Positions 8,636 to 17,044 of a stretch of DNA of 37,502 nt are shown here, in pieces. This DNA is from Formivibrio sp. (GTDB lineage: Bacteria > Pseudomonadota > Gammaproteobacteria > Burkholderiales > Chitinibacteraceae). Position 1 is the stretch's first letter. Every line of letters begins with the position of its first letter. Both the position numbers and the translations under genes were made by a program. The DNA is taken from contig JARLJJ010000366.1 in assembly GCA_031291275.1 (NCBI GenBank), positions 1-37,502 on the forward strand. The letters are read 5' to 3'. Under the pieces are notes generated by a model. It worked only from the letters and a program-made list of their open reading frames with translations, searched no databases and was not told the DNA's origin.

Positions 8636-9801
8636 TCGCGACCCGCTTGCCCGCGCAGCTTGATGTGCTGATTGTCGGTGGCGGCCCGGTCGGGGCGCTG
8701 CTGGCGCAACGCCTGGCCGCAACCGATCTATCCATCCTGGTCGCGGAAGCCCATCCCGCCGCACAGGATGATCCGCGCGCACTGGCGCTGTCCTGGGGCA
8801 GCCGGCAATTGCTCGGCGATGCCAACCTGTGGGATGCCGCGCTGGACGCCACTGCGATCGAGCGCGTGCATGTTTCGCAGCAAGGCACCATGGGCCGCGT
8901 TGAGCTTACCCACGCCGAGGTCGGCTTGCCCGAGCTGGGCTGCGTCGTGCGCTACGGCAAGCTCGCCACCTTGCTGCGCCAACGTCTGGCCGCAGGTCCG
9001 GTACCGCTGCTGGAAAACGCCGAAGTTGTCGCCCTGCATGCGCTGGAGACTTACGCCGAAGCGCAGGTTCGCCACGCCGGCGCCCTACACAGCGTGACCG
9101 CCCGGCTGGTCATCCTGGCCGATGGCGGCAAGCTCGCCACGACCTTGCCCGGCTTGCACCAGCACTCCAAGCCTTACCGGCAGCAAGCCATTCTTGCCCT
9201 GCTCACGCCGGCCTCGCCGCACAACAACACGGCCTGGGAGCGCTTTGCCGATGGCGGTCCGCTGGCCTTGCTGCCTTGCGGGGAACAACTCGCGCTGGTC
9301 TGGACACAAGCGCCCGAACAGGCCGCAGCGCGTCTGGCGCTGACCGATGCCGTGTTCCTGGCCGAACTCAACGCCCAACTGGCCGGGCGCGCGCCGGAAA
9401 TGGTGGCAGTGGGTCCGCGCAGCAGCTTCCCGCTGACGCTGAAGACCATGGATCAAGTGGTGGGCAAACGCCTGGCGCTGATCGGCAACGCCGCGCAGAC
9501 CTTGCATCCCGTGGCCGGACAAGGCCTGAATCTGGGCCTGCGCGATGCCGATACCTTGGCGAGCCTGCTGGAAAATGCCGACCGGAGCGATATCGGCAGC
9601 AGCGCCCAGCTTGCACGCTATGCCCTCCTGCGTCGGCGCGATGCCGGCGCGGTCACGCAGCTGACCGATGGACTGGTGGAACTGTTCCGCTCGCCGTTTC
9701 TGCCGCTCAAGCATGCGCGCAGCCTGGGACTGCTGGCGCTCGACCTGTGCGGCCCGGCACGGCGGGAATTGGCAAGAAAGATGGTTTTCGGGGCGCGCTA
9801 A
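8632..9801 (+). CDS. ubiH: UbiH-type FAD-dependent hydroxylase (ubiquinone biosynthesis)
   Basis: A class A flavoprotein monooxygenase that most likely hydroxylates the aromatic ring of a ubiquinone precursor. It has 389 residues. The FAD-binding Rossmann motif is LDVLIVGGGPVGALLAQRLA near the N-terminus. The second motif is degenerate (VILADGGKLATTLPGL), and the C-terminal flavin motif LALIGNAAQTLHPVAGQGLN followed by LGLRDADTL is typical of the UbiH/UbiF/VisC group. Start overlap with pepP (ATGA) means translational coupling, and synteny with pepP points to UbiH rather than UbiF or UbiI. Members of this family can differ in which ring position they hydroxylate, so the exact step is inferred. 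The 3' end is only 11 bp from the convergent LysE-family gene, with no terminator seen between them. Confidence 0.85.
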   Translation: MIATRLPAQLDVLIVGGGPVGALLAQRLAATDLSILVAEAHPAAQDDPRALALSWGSRQLLGDANLWDAALDATAIERVHVSQQGTMGRVELTHAEVGLPELGCVVRYGKLATLLRQRLAAGPVPLLENAEVVALHALETYAEAQVRHAGALHSVTARLVILADGGKLATTLPGLHQHSKPYRQQAILALLTPASPHNNTAWERFADGGPLALLPCGEQLALVWTQAPEQAAARLALTDAVFLAELNAQLAGRAPEMVAVGPRSSFPLTLKTMDQVVGKRLALIGNAAQTLHPVAGQGLNLGLRDADTLASLLENADRSDIGSSAQLARYALLRRRDAGAVTQLTDGLVELFRSPFLPLKHARSLGLLALDLCGPARRELARKMVFGAR

Positions 9802-9812
9802 GCCCCGGCGGC

Positions 9813-10442
9813 TTATTTGGTGCTACTGGAAAGCACGCGCAATCCCAGCGCGACCATGGTGACGCCAAAGAGCCGGTCGAGCCAATGCCCCAGAGCAAGA
9901 AAGCGCACCCGCACTGCGGGCTGGGTGAGAAAAAACACCACGAAGGAAAACCAGGCCAATTGCAGCAGCATGATCCAGAGCCCGTAGATGCAAAGCGTTT
10001 CGAGCGGCAGGTTTGGCGACAGGATAATGGTAAACAGCGAGAGGAAATAAACCGGCGCCTTCGGATTGAAGGTATTGCAGAGAAATCCGCTCATGACCAG
10101 CTTTCTGCCCGACCGGGCTTCCCCGGCAGTCTCACCCGCAAGGGCCGTCTGCGCCGGCTTGGCGCGAATGCCTTTGGAACCGAGATAGATCAGGTAGAGC
10201 CCGCCTACAATCTTGATCGCCGTCATCCAGCCCGCCGAGTGGGCAATAATGGCCGCCATGCCCAGCGCCGAATAGGCAATATGCACTGACAATCCCGCCG
10301 CGATTCCGACGCTGGTCAGCAAGCCCGCCTTGCGGCCATGCAGCAGCGATTGCCGTGAAACCAGGGCGAAATCCGGCCCGGGCGAGGCTGCGGCCAGCAG
10401 GTGAACCAGGGTCAGCGTCAAAAATCCTTGCCAAAATTCCAT
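9813..10442 (-). CDS. LysE/RhtB-family amino-acid exporter
   Basis: An inner-membrane exporter of 209 residues with about six hydrophobic segments. The family hallmark is the N-terminal LLAAASPGPDFALVSRQSL, where SPGPD is diagnostic of LysE/RhtB. FLCNTFNPKAPVYFLSLF matches the second conserved block (N-x-x-N-P-K). Related proteins export homoserine, threonine, lysine or other amino acids; the substrate here cannot be told. An AGGAAG ribosome site lies just before the ATG. It lies 53 bp downstream of the repeat-containing gene on the same strand, but its function is unrelated to the holC neighbourhood. In many relatives valS occupies a position near holC, so this gene may be a local replacement. 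Confidence 0.9.
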   Translation of the reverse strand: MEFWQGFLTLTLVHLLAAASPGPDFALVSRQSLLHGRKAGLLTSVGIAAGLSVHIAYSALGMAAIIAHSAGWMTAIKIVGGLYLIYLGSKGIRAKPAQTALAGETAGEARSGRKLVMSGFLCNTFNPKAPVYFLSLFTIILSPNLPLETLCIYGLWIMLLQLAWFSFVVFFLTQPAVRVRFLALGHWLDRLFGVTMVALGLRVLSSSTK

Positions 10443-10495
10443 GACATTCTTCCTTTTTCAAATCGATAGAGCCAGATCAACCGTCAGTTCTGCAC

Positions 10496-11551
10496 TTATT
10501 CAATCAAGCCCTGCCGCCGCAGCTCATCCTTCACCAGCTCGGCAATGCGCGGGGCCAGACACATCTCCATATCGCGGCTGATTTCCTCGGTGAGTTTGTG
10601 CAGCGAATTGGCGTAGAAGGTGCTCATCATATTGGCAAAGTGCTGCCGGGTGAGTTGCGCCACTTCGGTGGAGATATCCACGGCGATATGGGCCGCGACG
10701 GAGGCGGTGATTTCAGCCAGCGCCGCATCCGTCAGCCTGGGTTCGGGTTCGGGTTCGGGCACTGCCTCCATAGCTTGCAGCACTTGCAGATCGTCCCAGG
10801 TTTGCACCGCCTCGGTCAGGGTTAGTTCTTCGACATCCCCGTCAAAACCCCCTAGATCTTCGGCGACTTCGGCGACTTCGGCGACTTCGGCGACTTCGGC
10901 AACTTCGGCAACTTCGGCAACTTCGGCAACTTCGGCAACTTCGGCAACTTCGGCAACTTCGGCAACTTCGGCAACTTCGGCAACTTCGGCAACTTCGGCC
11001 ACTTCGGCCACTTCGGCCACTTCGGCCACTTCGGCAACTTCGGCAACTTCGGCAACTTCGGTTTCATCTGCGATGTCGGCTACCACCGTGATTTCAATGG
11101 TTTCTTCCACATCGAAATCGCTTGCCGTGTCATCAACATCTGGCATCGGTGATTTCAATATTGCCGGGGGAAGGGCCTCTTCAGCTTCGACGACTTGTGG
11201 CTGCTGCTTGGCAGTCTCGGGCAATCCGGCAGGATTGTCGGCCAAGCCCTCAAGATCCAGCAGGGGCAGATCAAGGAAAAGGGTTTCGGTCAGGGCGGAG
11301 GGGGATTGATCGGGACGAGGCGTGGGGAATGGCGCAGTAAAAAACGCATGTGAATCGAACGAGGGCTCAGATTCAAACACCACCTCGGTTAACACGGGGA
11401 TCACCGGAGGTGCCTCGATCGAGGCCTCTTCCGTGAGCACCGGGATGTCCGCCTTGACGGCACCGAGACCACGGTGACGCGCCAGAAGAGCATCCATCTT
11501 GTCGAAAAGGGGCGACGCGATGGGTGACGCGGATTTCTTGTCTTCATCCAT
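10496..11551 (-). CDS. Acidic protein with a long Glu-Val-Ala repeat, DUF2486-like
   Basis: A protein of about 351 residues with no enzymatic motif. The N-terminal third is Pro/acidic with two IPVLTE motifs (ADIPVLTEEA and PVIPVLTEVV). The middle has 22 tandem copies of a three-residue Val-Ala-Glu unit. The C-terminal 90 residues (from about LTDAALAEITASVAAHIAV) are a predicted helical domain ending in LVKDELRRQGLIE. In Burkholderia and relatives a similarly placed gene after holC is annotated DUF2486 and also carries IPVLTE, so membership is likely by position and motif, but this is from memory. The ATG at 11551 overlaps the holC stop by 8 bp and has a GGAG site; the longer open frame to 11797 is only holC read in another frame. 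It may act with DNA polymerase chi, but there is no direct evidence. Confidence 0.75.
   Translation of the reverse strand: MDEDKKSASPIASPLFDKMDALLARHRGLGAVKADIPVLTEEASIEAPPVIPVLTEVVFESEPSFDSHAFFTAPFPTPRPDQSPSALTETLFLDLPLLDLEGLADNPAGLPETAKQQPQVVEAEEALPPAILKSPMPDVDDTASDFDVEETIEITVVADIADETEVAEVAEVAEVAEVAEVAEVAEVAEVAEVAEVAEVAEVAEVAEVAEVAEVAEVAEVAEVAEVAEVAEDLGGFDGDVEELTLTEAVQTWDDLQVLQAMEAVPEPEPEPRLTDAALAEITASVAAHIAVDISTEVAQLTRQHFANMMSTFYANSLHKLTEEISRDMEMCLAPRIAELVKDELRRQGLIE
10859..11056 (-). repeat. 22-copy 9-bp tandem repeat inside a coding region
   Basis: Twenty-two uninterrupted 9-bp units, TTCGGC-N-AC on the plus strand, with only the seventh base varying. In the order of the sense (minus) strand the Val codon is GTT in 3 units, GTG in 4, GTT in 11 and GTC in 4. 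All units encode Val-Ala-Glu, so every difference is silent. The unit length is a multiple of three, so gain or loss of copies keeps the frame. Confidence 0.98.
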
Positions 11552-11975
11552 TGCGGGCGAGCTCCTGCATATCAGTGGCATCCGGCGTATGTCCCAGCGC
11601 CTGATAGGCGCGCCAACGCTCGCGTGCCTGTGTCCGCAACTCCGGGTCGGTATCGACAATTTCAAACACGCGCTCGTAGCCATCGAAGCCACTGGCCACT
11701 TGCCCGGTCCAGTTGAACAACAAGGGCCGCGCCGGCAAACATTCCGGCCGGTGATCGATGATGATCGGCGTTTGCGCCGCGCGCGGGTCATCGGCACTGC
11801 AATGCGGCAGGAAACCGTGCGGCGGCACTTCCCACAGCAGACGGTCGAGCGCGGACGAAGCGGCAGCGCTGTCGGTCAGCACATTGAGCGTTTTGCCCGC
11901 CGCCAGCGCCTTGCCGACCAGTTGGCACAGCGCCTGTTCGCGGTTTTTGACATTGAAATAAAAACTGATCTGCAT
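11544..11975 (-). CDS. holC: DNA polymerase III chi subunit
   Basis: Chi is part of the clamp-loader complex and links it to single-stranded DNA-binding protein. The product has 143 residues, normal for HolC. Typical features are the start MQISFYFNVKNREQALCQLV, the strand KTLNVLTDS, the LLWEVPPHGFLPHC segment, PIIIDHRP, and LLFNWTG followed by FEIVDTD, all recurrent in HolC. It lies 122 bp downstream of pepA on the same strand, the standard pepA-holC order in proteobacteria. It overlaps the following DUF2486-like gene by 8 bp, so the two are probably translationally coupled. No strong ribosome site is visible before its ATG. Confidence 0.93.
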   Translation of the reverse strand: MQISFYFNVKNREQALCQLVGKALAAGKTLNVLTDSAAASSALDRLLWEVPPHGFLPHCSADDPRAAQTPIIIDHRPECLPARPLLFNWTGQVASGFDGYERVFEIVDTDPELRTQARERWRAYQALGHTPDATDMQELARNG

Positions 11976-12097
11976 ATTCGGGGAGCGGGGAAAGCGCTGG
12001 CGGAAAACGAAAAAACCCGCACAACGCCCGAATCCCTACCCTTTGACCTCTACTGTTTCGTTGAACTCAGAAGTGAGGCATCCACTCCCCGATTCCA

Positions 12098-13567
12098 TCA
12101 CTTGCTTTTTTTGACTCGCTTGGCCAAAAACTCGACCAGCAGCGGCACCGGACGCCCGGTCGCGCCCTTGGCTGCACCCGATTTCCAGGCGGTGCCGGCT
12201 ATGTCGAAATGCGCCCAGCGCAGCTTCTCGGTGAAACGAGACAGGAAACATGCTGCGGTGATCGCGCCAGCCGGCCGTCCGCCAATATTGGCCATGTCGG
12301 CAAAATTGGTTTTCAGTTGCTCCTGGTATTCCTCGAACAACGGCATGCGCCAGGTCAGATCGCCGCTCTTGTCGGCGGCGGCGAGCAGCTCGTCGGCCAG
12401 ATCGTCATCGTTGGCGAACAGCCCATTGGTCACGTGTCCCAACGCAATCACGCAAGCGCCGGTCAAGGTGGCCAGATCGATCACGACTTCCGGTTCGTAG
12501 CGCGCCACATAGGTCAGCGCATCGCACAGGATCAGGCGGCCTTCGGCATCGGTATTGAGGATTTCGATGGTCTGACCGTCCATGGCCTTGACGATGTCGC
12601 CCGGCTTGTTGGCGCGGCCCGACGGCATATTTTCGCAAGATGGAATCACGCCGACCACATTCACTGCGAGGCCCAGTTCGGCCACGGCGCGGAAAGTGCC
12701 GAGCACGGCAGCGGCACCGCACATATCGTACTTCATCTCGTCCATGCCCTCGCCCGGCTTGAGCGAAATGCCGCCGGCATCAAAGGTCAGGCCCTTGCCG
12801 ACCAGCGCGACCGGCTTGCCCTTGCCGCCCTTGTATTCGAGCACGATCAAGCGCGGCGGTACATCGCTGCCCTTGGCCACCGACAGGAACGAAGTCATGC
12901 CCAGCGCGGCAATTTCCGGCTCGGCCAACGCCTGGCACTTGAAGCCGAATTCCTGCGCCATGCCGGTTGCCATGTCGGCCAGGTATTCCGGGGTACAGAC
13001 ATTGCCGGGCAGGTTACCCAGGTCGCGGGCAAAATTCACACCGTGCCCGACCGCCAAACCGCGCGCCAGCGCAGCTTCGGCTTTTTCCAATTCATCTTTC
13101 TTGCCCAATGCCACCGTGCAATGCATCAATTTTCCAGCCGGTTCCGGCTTGGATTTGAAACGATCGAAACGGTAATCTTCTGTGGCCAACGACTGGGCAA
13201 ATTCGGCCAGCGCGACTTCGAAATCCACCTTTTTCAGTCCGGACAAAAATACCGCCGCACTGGCGCAATTACTGGTGAGCAAGGCTTTGGCCGCGGCACG
13301 CAGCGCATCGCGCAGGGTTTTGGCCTTGATGTCCTTGCCCAGCTGTACCAGCAGGGCTTTTTTGGCCGTTGCACCGGCCAACGGAATCAGCAAAATGCTG
13401 CCGGCCTTGGCGGCCAGATCGCCCGCGTCGACAAGACGGCTCAGCAAGCCGCCTTGCGCATGATCAAGCTCGGCTGCCGCAGCAGAAAGCTTGTCTCCCA
13501 GCACAGGCAGCAGCAGACAATCGGCAGGGGCCTCAAGAGGGGCAAGCTGTTTTATGGTAAATTCCAC
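12098..13567 (-). CDS. pepA: Cytosol (leucyl) aminopeptidase PepA
   Basis: An M17-family hexameric dimetal aminopeptidase. Numbering is from the GTG at 13567 (489 residues). The signature NTDAEGRL (338-345) is intact. The metal/catalytic set is visible as Lys258 and Asp263 (VGKGLTFDAGGISLKPG), catalytic Lys270, Asp281 (KYDMCGAAAV) and Arg344. The GTG is chosen because GGAG lies 9 nt before it and MEFTIKQL matches the usual N-terminus; an in-frame ATG at 13603 would leave the site inside the gene. In E. coli PepA also binds DNA in Xer recombination and carAB control; whether this one does is unknown. It is divergent from lptF, as in many proteobacteria. Confidence 0.96.
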   Translation of the reverse strand: MEFTIKQLAPLEAPADCLLLPVLGDKLSAAAAELDHAQGGLLSRLVDAGDLAAKAGSILLIPLAGATAKKALLVQLGKDIKAKTLRDALRAAAKALLTSNCASAAVFLSGLKKVDFEVALAEFAQSLATEDYRFDRFKSKPEPAGKLMHCTVALGKKDELEKAEAALARGLAVGHGVNFARDLGNLPGNVCTPEYLADMATGMAQEFGFKCQALAEPEIAALGMTSFLSVAKGSDVPPRLIVLEYKGGKGKPVALVGKGLTFDAGGISLKPGEGMDEMKYDMCGAAAVLGTFRAVAELGLAVNVVGVIPSCENMPSGRANKPGDIVKAMDGQTIEILNTDAEGRLILCDALTYVARYEPEVVIDLATLTGACVIALGHVTNGLFANDDDLADELLAAADKSGDLTWRMPLFEEYQEQLKTNFADMANIGGRPAGAITAACFLSRFTEKLRWAHFDIAGTAWKSGAAKGATGRPVPLLVEFLAKRVKKSK

Positions 13568-13620
13568 GGTTGGCTCCAAACACAAAGGGTTGCGCCGGTT
13601 CACCCGGCAAGGCTCGAACG

Positions 13621-13649
13621 ATTATTTCCCAGCCCGGAACGCAAGTCAA
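13621..13649 (-). promoter_or_regulatory. Sigma-70-like promoter for pepA-holC
   Basis: On the minus strand TTGACT (13644-13649) and AATAAT (13621-13626) are separated by exactly 17 bp. This predicts a transcript start near 13613 and a leader of about 46 nt before the pepA GTG. It overlaps the space before the divergent lptF start. Confidence 0.6.
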
Positions 13650-13656
13650 AGCGCCC

Positions 13657-14724
13657 ATGATTTTTCGCAAAAGCATTCTCCAGGAAATGACCTGGTTCGC
13701 CTTCGGGCTGTTCGTGGTGTTGCTGCTTATCATCATGACTTCGCAGATCGTCCGATTGCTTGGCGAGGCCGCCATTGGCGTACTCGCATCAGGCGCAGTC
13801 TGGACCGTGATGGGTTTCACCGCCATTCGGTATTTGCCTACCCTGTTTTCACTGATGCTGTTCATCACGGTGCTCGCCACGCTGACGCGCATGTGGCGCG
13901 ATTCGGAAATGGTGATCTGGTTTACCAGTGGACGCTCAATTTACCATTTTATCAATCCGGTCCTGCATTTTGCCCTGCCCGTCACGATTATCACTGCCGT
14001 ACTCTCGCTGGTGGTCTCGCCCTGGTCGATAGAGAAAAGCAGCGAATACCGCGACAAGATGCTGCGCCAACAGGATACGACCCAGATTGCGCCGGGCGTC
14101 TTCCGCGAATCCGGCAGTACCGGACGGGTCTATTTCATTGAAAATTATTCAGCGGACACTCAGCAAGGCAACAACGTATTCGTGCAGATCCGGCGCGACA
14201 ACAAGATCTCGGTGATTACTGCCGAGCACGGCGGCATGACCACCGACAAGAATGGCGCGCGCTGGTTGACCCTGGAAAAGGGCCGCGCACTGGAAGGTGT
14301 GCCCGGCAGCGCCGAATATGACGTAATGGACTTTACCAAGGGAGAGGTACGGATCGATGCGCCCAAACAGGCAGCCATCAACCCCGCCATCCGCGCACTT
14401 TCCACCTGGGATCTGATCAAAAATCCGGGGCATCAACAGCAGGCTGAACTGGCCTGGCGTATTGCCTTGCCGATCTGCGCGCTGATTCTCAGCCTGCTGG
14501 CGGTACCGCTGGCCTTTTTCAATGTACGCGGCGGCCGCGCTTTCAACCTGATCTTTGCGATCACGCTGGCCTTCTTCTATTACAACTGCATCAACATCGT
14601 GCAAGCCTGGATTGCCGCCGGCACGGTGCCGGCCATTATTGGCATGTGGCCGCTGCATGGCCTCTTCGCCGCCCTTACCGCCTTCCTGTTCTGGCGCCGG
14701 GCAAAAATGGGAGCCGGCCGATGA
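13657..14724 (+). CDS. lptF: LPS export permease LptF
   Basis: One of two inner-membrane permease subunits of the LptB2FG transporter, which extracts lipopolysaccharide from the inner membrane. It has 355 residues from the ATG at 13657 (MIFRKSILQEMTWFAFGLFV). Three hydrophobic segments lie in the first 110 residues, then a periplasmic beta-jellyroll-like region (about 125-255), then three C-terminal helices. The GLFVVLLLIIMTSQIVRLLG opening and the AELAWRIALPICALILSLLA segment (the coupling/TM region) are typical of LptF. An in-frame ATG at 13570 would overlap the pepA start and is unlikely. The stop overlaps the lptG start (ATGA). Confidence 0.94.
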   Translation: MIFRKSILQEMTWFAFGLFVVLLLIIMTSQIVRLLGEAAIGVLASGAVWTVMGFTAIRYLPTLFSLMLFITVLATLTRMWRDSEMVIWFTSGRSIYHFINPVLHFALPVTIITAVLSLVVSPWSIEKSSEYRDKMLRQQDTTQIAPGVFRESGSTGRVYFIENYSADTQQGNNVFVQIRRDNKISVITAEHGGMTTDKNGARWLTLEKGRALEGVPGSAEYDVMDFTKGEVRIDAPKQAAINPAIRALSTWDLIKNPGHQQQAELAWRIALPICALILSLLAVPLAFFNVRGGRAFNLIFAITLAFFYYNCINIVQAWIAAGTVPAIIGMWPLHGLFAALTAFLFWRRAKMGAGR

Positions 14725-15800
14725 AACGTCTGTTCCGCTATATCGGCGCCGAAATTGCCCTGTATTCCAGCTTTACTCTGCTGATCCTGATCAGCCTGTT
14801 TTCCTTCTTTGACTTGCTGCGCGAAGTCGACGACATCGGCAAGGGCGGTTATCGCTTCATCGACGTGGTGATCTACGTGCTGTTTGCCGTTCCGAGCCAC
14901 GTCTATGAACTGCTTCCGATTGCGGTATTGATCGGCGGCATCTACGCACTGTCCAACCTCGCCAACAATTCAGAACTGACCGTGATGCGGGTATCCGGCG
15001 TCTCCATGCTGCGCCTGACCGCTTGGCTGACCACCCTTGGCATGCTGTTTGCGCTGCTGACCGTTCTGCTGGGCGAATACGTGGCGCCGGCCGCGTCTCG
15101 CGCCGGCAGCCGCTACCGGATTCAGGCCACCCAGCAGGTATTGGTCGGCGATACCGGGTCCGGCATCTGGATCAAGGATGGCAAACAGATTGCCAATATT
15201 TCCGCCATGCTGCCCGACATGACCTTGCAAGGCCTGCGAATTTACGAATTCAGCAACGCCCAACTGATCGCGCGCATCATTGACGCCAACACGGCCAGTT
15301 TTGATGAAGACAAGGGCACCTGGCAGCTGAGCGGCGATACCGTGACCACGTTCCCGGCCGATCAGCAAAAAATTACCGTCACCCATCCGCCGGCATTTGC
15401 CTGGAACACCACCATCAATCCGGACATGCTGGCGGTATTGATGCTGCAACCCGCCGACATGTCGATGCAGTCTCTGGCCAATTACATCCGACATCTGCGC
15501 GAGAACGGCCAGCAGACCGCGCGCTACGATCTCGCGCTGTGGAGCAAGATTTTCTTTCCGATCGCGTGCATCTCGATGATGCTGATTGCCCTGCCGTTTG
15601 CCTTGCTGCAACGGCGCAGCGGCAATGTGGGCGCGCGAATCTTTTTGGGCATATTGCTCGGGGTGGGATTCAACTTCCTCAACCGCATCATGGGTCACTT
15701 GGGAGTGCTGTACGAACTCCCGCCACCGCTGGCCGCCGCTCTGCCCACATTCATGCTGCTCGCTATTGCAGCGATCATCCTGTGGCGGCAGGAAAAATAA
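14721..15800 (+). CDS. lptG: LPS export permease LptG
   Basis: Partner permease of LptF in the LptB2FG lipopolysaccharide exporter. It has 359 residues. The N-terminus MKRLFRYIGAEIALYSSFTL and the following FFDLLREVDDIGKGGY are typical for LptG. YELLPIAVLIGGIYALSNLANNSELTVMRVSGVS covers TM2 and the cytoplasmic coupling helix that docks on the LptB ATPase. The periplasmic domain runs from about 120 to 260, and the C-terminal helices contain KIFFPIACISMMLIALPFAL. The start is coupled to lptF by a 4-bp overlap. lptB itself is normally encoded elsewhere with lptA/lptC and is not in this window. galE follows 15 bp downstream and is probably co-transcribed. Confidence 0.94.
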   Translation: MKRLFRYIGAEIALYSSFTLLILISLFSFFDLLREVDDIGKGGYRFIDVVIYVLFAVPSHVYELLPIAVLIGGIYALSNLANNSELTVMRVSGVSMLRLTAWLTTLGMLFALLTVLLGEYVAPAASRAGSRYRIQATQQVLVGDTGSGIWIKDGKQIANISAMLPDMTLQGLRIYEFSNAQLIARIIDANTASFDEDKGTWQLSGDTVTTFPADQQKITVTHPPAFAWNTTINPDMLAVLMLQPADMSMQSLANYIRHLRENGQQTARYDLALWSKIFFPIACISMMLIALPFALLQRRSGNVGARIFLGILLGVGFNFLNRIMGHLGVLYELPPPLAAALPTFMLLAIAAIILWRQEK

Positions 15801-15815
15801 CCTGGAGATAACCTC

Positions 15816-16829
15816 ATGCACATCCTGCTGACTGGCGGCGCTGGCTATATTGGCTCCCACACGTATATCGAACTGATTGCCGCAGGCTTCAAGCCGGTGA
15901 TTCTGGACAACTACTATAACGCCAAGCCGGAAGTGCTCAAGCGGCTGGAAACCATCACCGGCCAGCCGGTGGCATTCGCCGAGGCCGATGTGCGCGACCG
16001 CGCGGCAATGGATGCGGTTTTTGCCAAATGGAAGATCAGTGCCGTGGTGCACTTCGCCGGCCTCAAGGCCGTGGGCGAATCAGTGGCCAAACCTCTGATG
16101 TATTACGACAACAATGTCACCGGCACGCTGAAACTGCTCGAAGCCATGCAGGCCGCTGGCGTGAAGAAGTTGGTGTTCTCGTCTTCGGCCACTGTCTACG
16201 GCGATCCGCATGCAGTGCCGATCAAGGAAGATTTTCCGCTTTCCGCCACCAATCCGTACGGCCGTTCCAAGCTGATGATCGAAGACGTGCTGCGCGACCT
16301 GTACAAATCCGATGCGTCCTGGGACATCGCACTGCTGCGCTATTTCAACCCGGTCGGCGCGCATGAATCCGGCCTGATCGGCGAAGACCCGCAAGGCATC
16401 CCCAACAACCTGATGCCGTTCGTCGCGCAAGTCGCCGTCGGCAAACGCGAGAAAGTCGCGGTATTCGGCAACGATTACCCGACACCGGACGGCACCGGCG
16501 TGCGCGATTACATCCACGTGGTCGACTTGGCCAAGGGCCACGTCAAAGCCTTGCAAAAACTCGCCGGCAAAACCGGCCTGCTGACCGTGAACCTGGGCAC
16601 AGGCGTGGGTTATTCGGTGCTCGACATGGTCGCCGCCTTCGGCAAAGCCTGCGGCAAGCCGATTCCCTACCAGATCGTCGACCGCCGCCCCGGCGACATC
16701 GCCGCCTGCTACGCCGAACCCAAGCTCGCGCTGGAACTGCTCGGCTGGAAAGCGGAAAAAACATTGGAAGACATGTGTGCCGATGGGTGGCGCTGGCAGA
16801 GCCAGAATCCAAATGGCTTTGAAGCCTGA
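15816..16829 (+). CDS. galE: UDP-glucose 4-epimerase
   Basis: Interconverts UDP-glucose and UDP-galactose with tightly bound NAD. It is a 337-residue extended short-chain dehydrogenase. The NAD motif [10 protein letters not shown] is at 7-16, the catalytic Ser124 is in FSSSATVYG, and Tyr148-x-x-x-Lys152 is in NPYGRSK. The [14 protein letters not shown] and [14 protein letters not shown] blocks are the GalE signature. The ribosome site GGAG precedes the ATG. It lies 15 bp after lptG, and the polysaccharide locus starts 1.4 kb downstream. A supply of UDP-galactose for the WbaP-type transferase and glycosyltransferases is therefore plausible. Confidence 0.95.
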   Translation: MHILLTGGAGYIGSHTYIELIAAGFKPVILDNYYNAKPEVLKRLETITGQPVAFAEADVRDRAAMDAVFAKWKISAVVHFAGLKAVGESVAKPLMYYDNNVTGTLKLLEAMQAAGVKKLVFSSSATVYGDPHAVPIKEDFPLSATNPYGRSKLMIEDVLRDLYKSDASWDIALLRYFNPVGAHESGLIGEDPQGIPNNLMPFVAQVAVGKREKVAVFGNDYPTPDGTGVRDYIHVVDLAKGHVKALQKLAGKTGLLTVNLGTGVGYSVLDMVAAFGKACGKPIPYQIVDRRPGDIAACYAEPKLALELLGWKAEKTLEDMCADGWRWQSQNPNGFEA

Positions 16830-16878
16830 CATTAAAAAGGATGCCGTTCTCCAACTGCGCCAGCTAAATCCGCAGCAC

Positions 16879-16971
16879 GTAGGTCGGAAAAGCGTAGCGC
16901 CTTCCGACAATGGCCAGCTTTCCATGAGGCCAACCTGCGTCGGATGATGCCTGCGGCTTATCCGACCTACG
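16879..16971. repeat. REP-like palindromic intergenic repeat, copy A
   Basis: The ends are a perfect 11-bp inverted repeat, CGTAGGTCGGA (16879-16889) and TCCGACCTACG (16961-16971). Inside are two side-by-side hairpins: GTCGGAA/TTCCGAC near the left end and GTCGGAT/ATCCGAC at the right. Imperfect copies are seen at 21588-21675 and, as a fragment, at 17818-17836. It lies just downstream of galE. Confidence 0.85.
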
Positions 16972-17044
16972 GCTGGCGCAATGCCCTGCGGCTTTTGCGC
17001 CGACCAAGTTTTTATTGCCGAGCAGCTTTTGCCACAGTCTCGAT

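Noticed and set aside
10859..11056. Possible CRISPR array
   Set aside because: The units are contiguous 9-mers with no spacers and lie inside a coding frame.
10620..11309. Plus-strand frame with long Ser-Ala-Thr repeats resembling an adhesin or mucin-like protein
   Set aside because: It is only the antisense reading of the Val-Ala-Glu repeat, whose variation is silent on the minus strand but changes nothing useful on this one; no signal peptide.
12209..13660. Plus-strand open frame of 483 codons opposite pepA
   Set aside because: His/Gln/Arg-rich antisense shadow; pepA has every expected motif on the minus strand.
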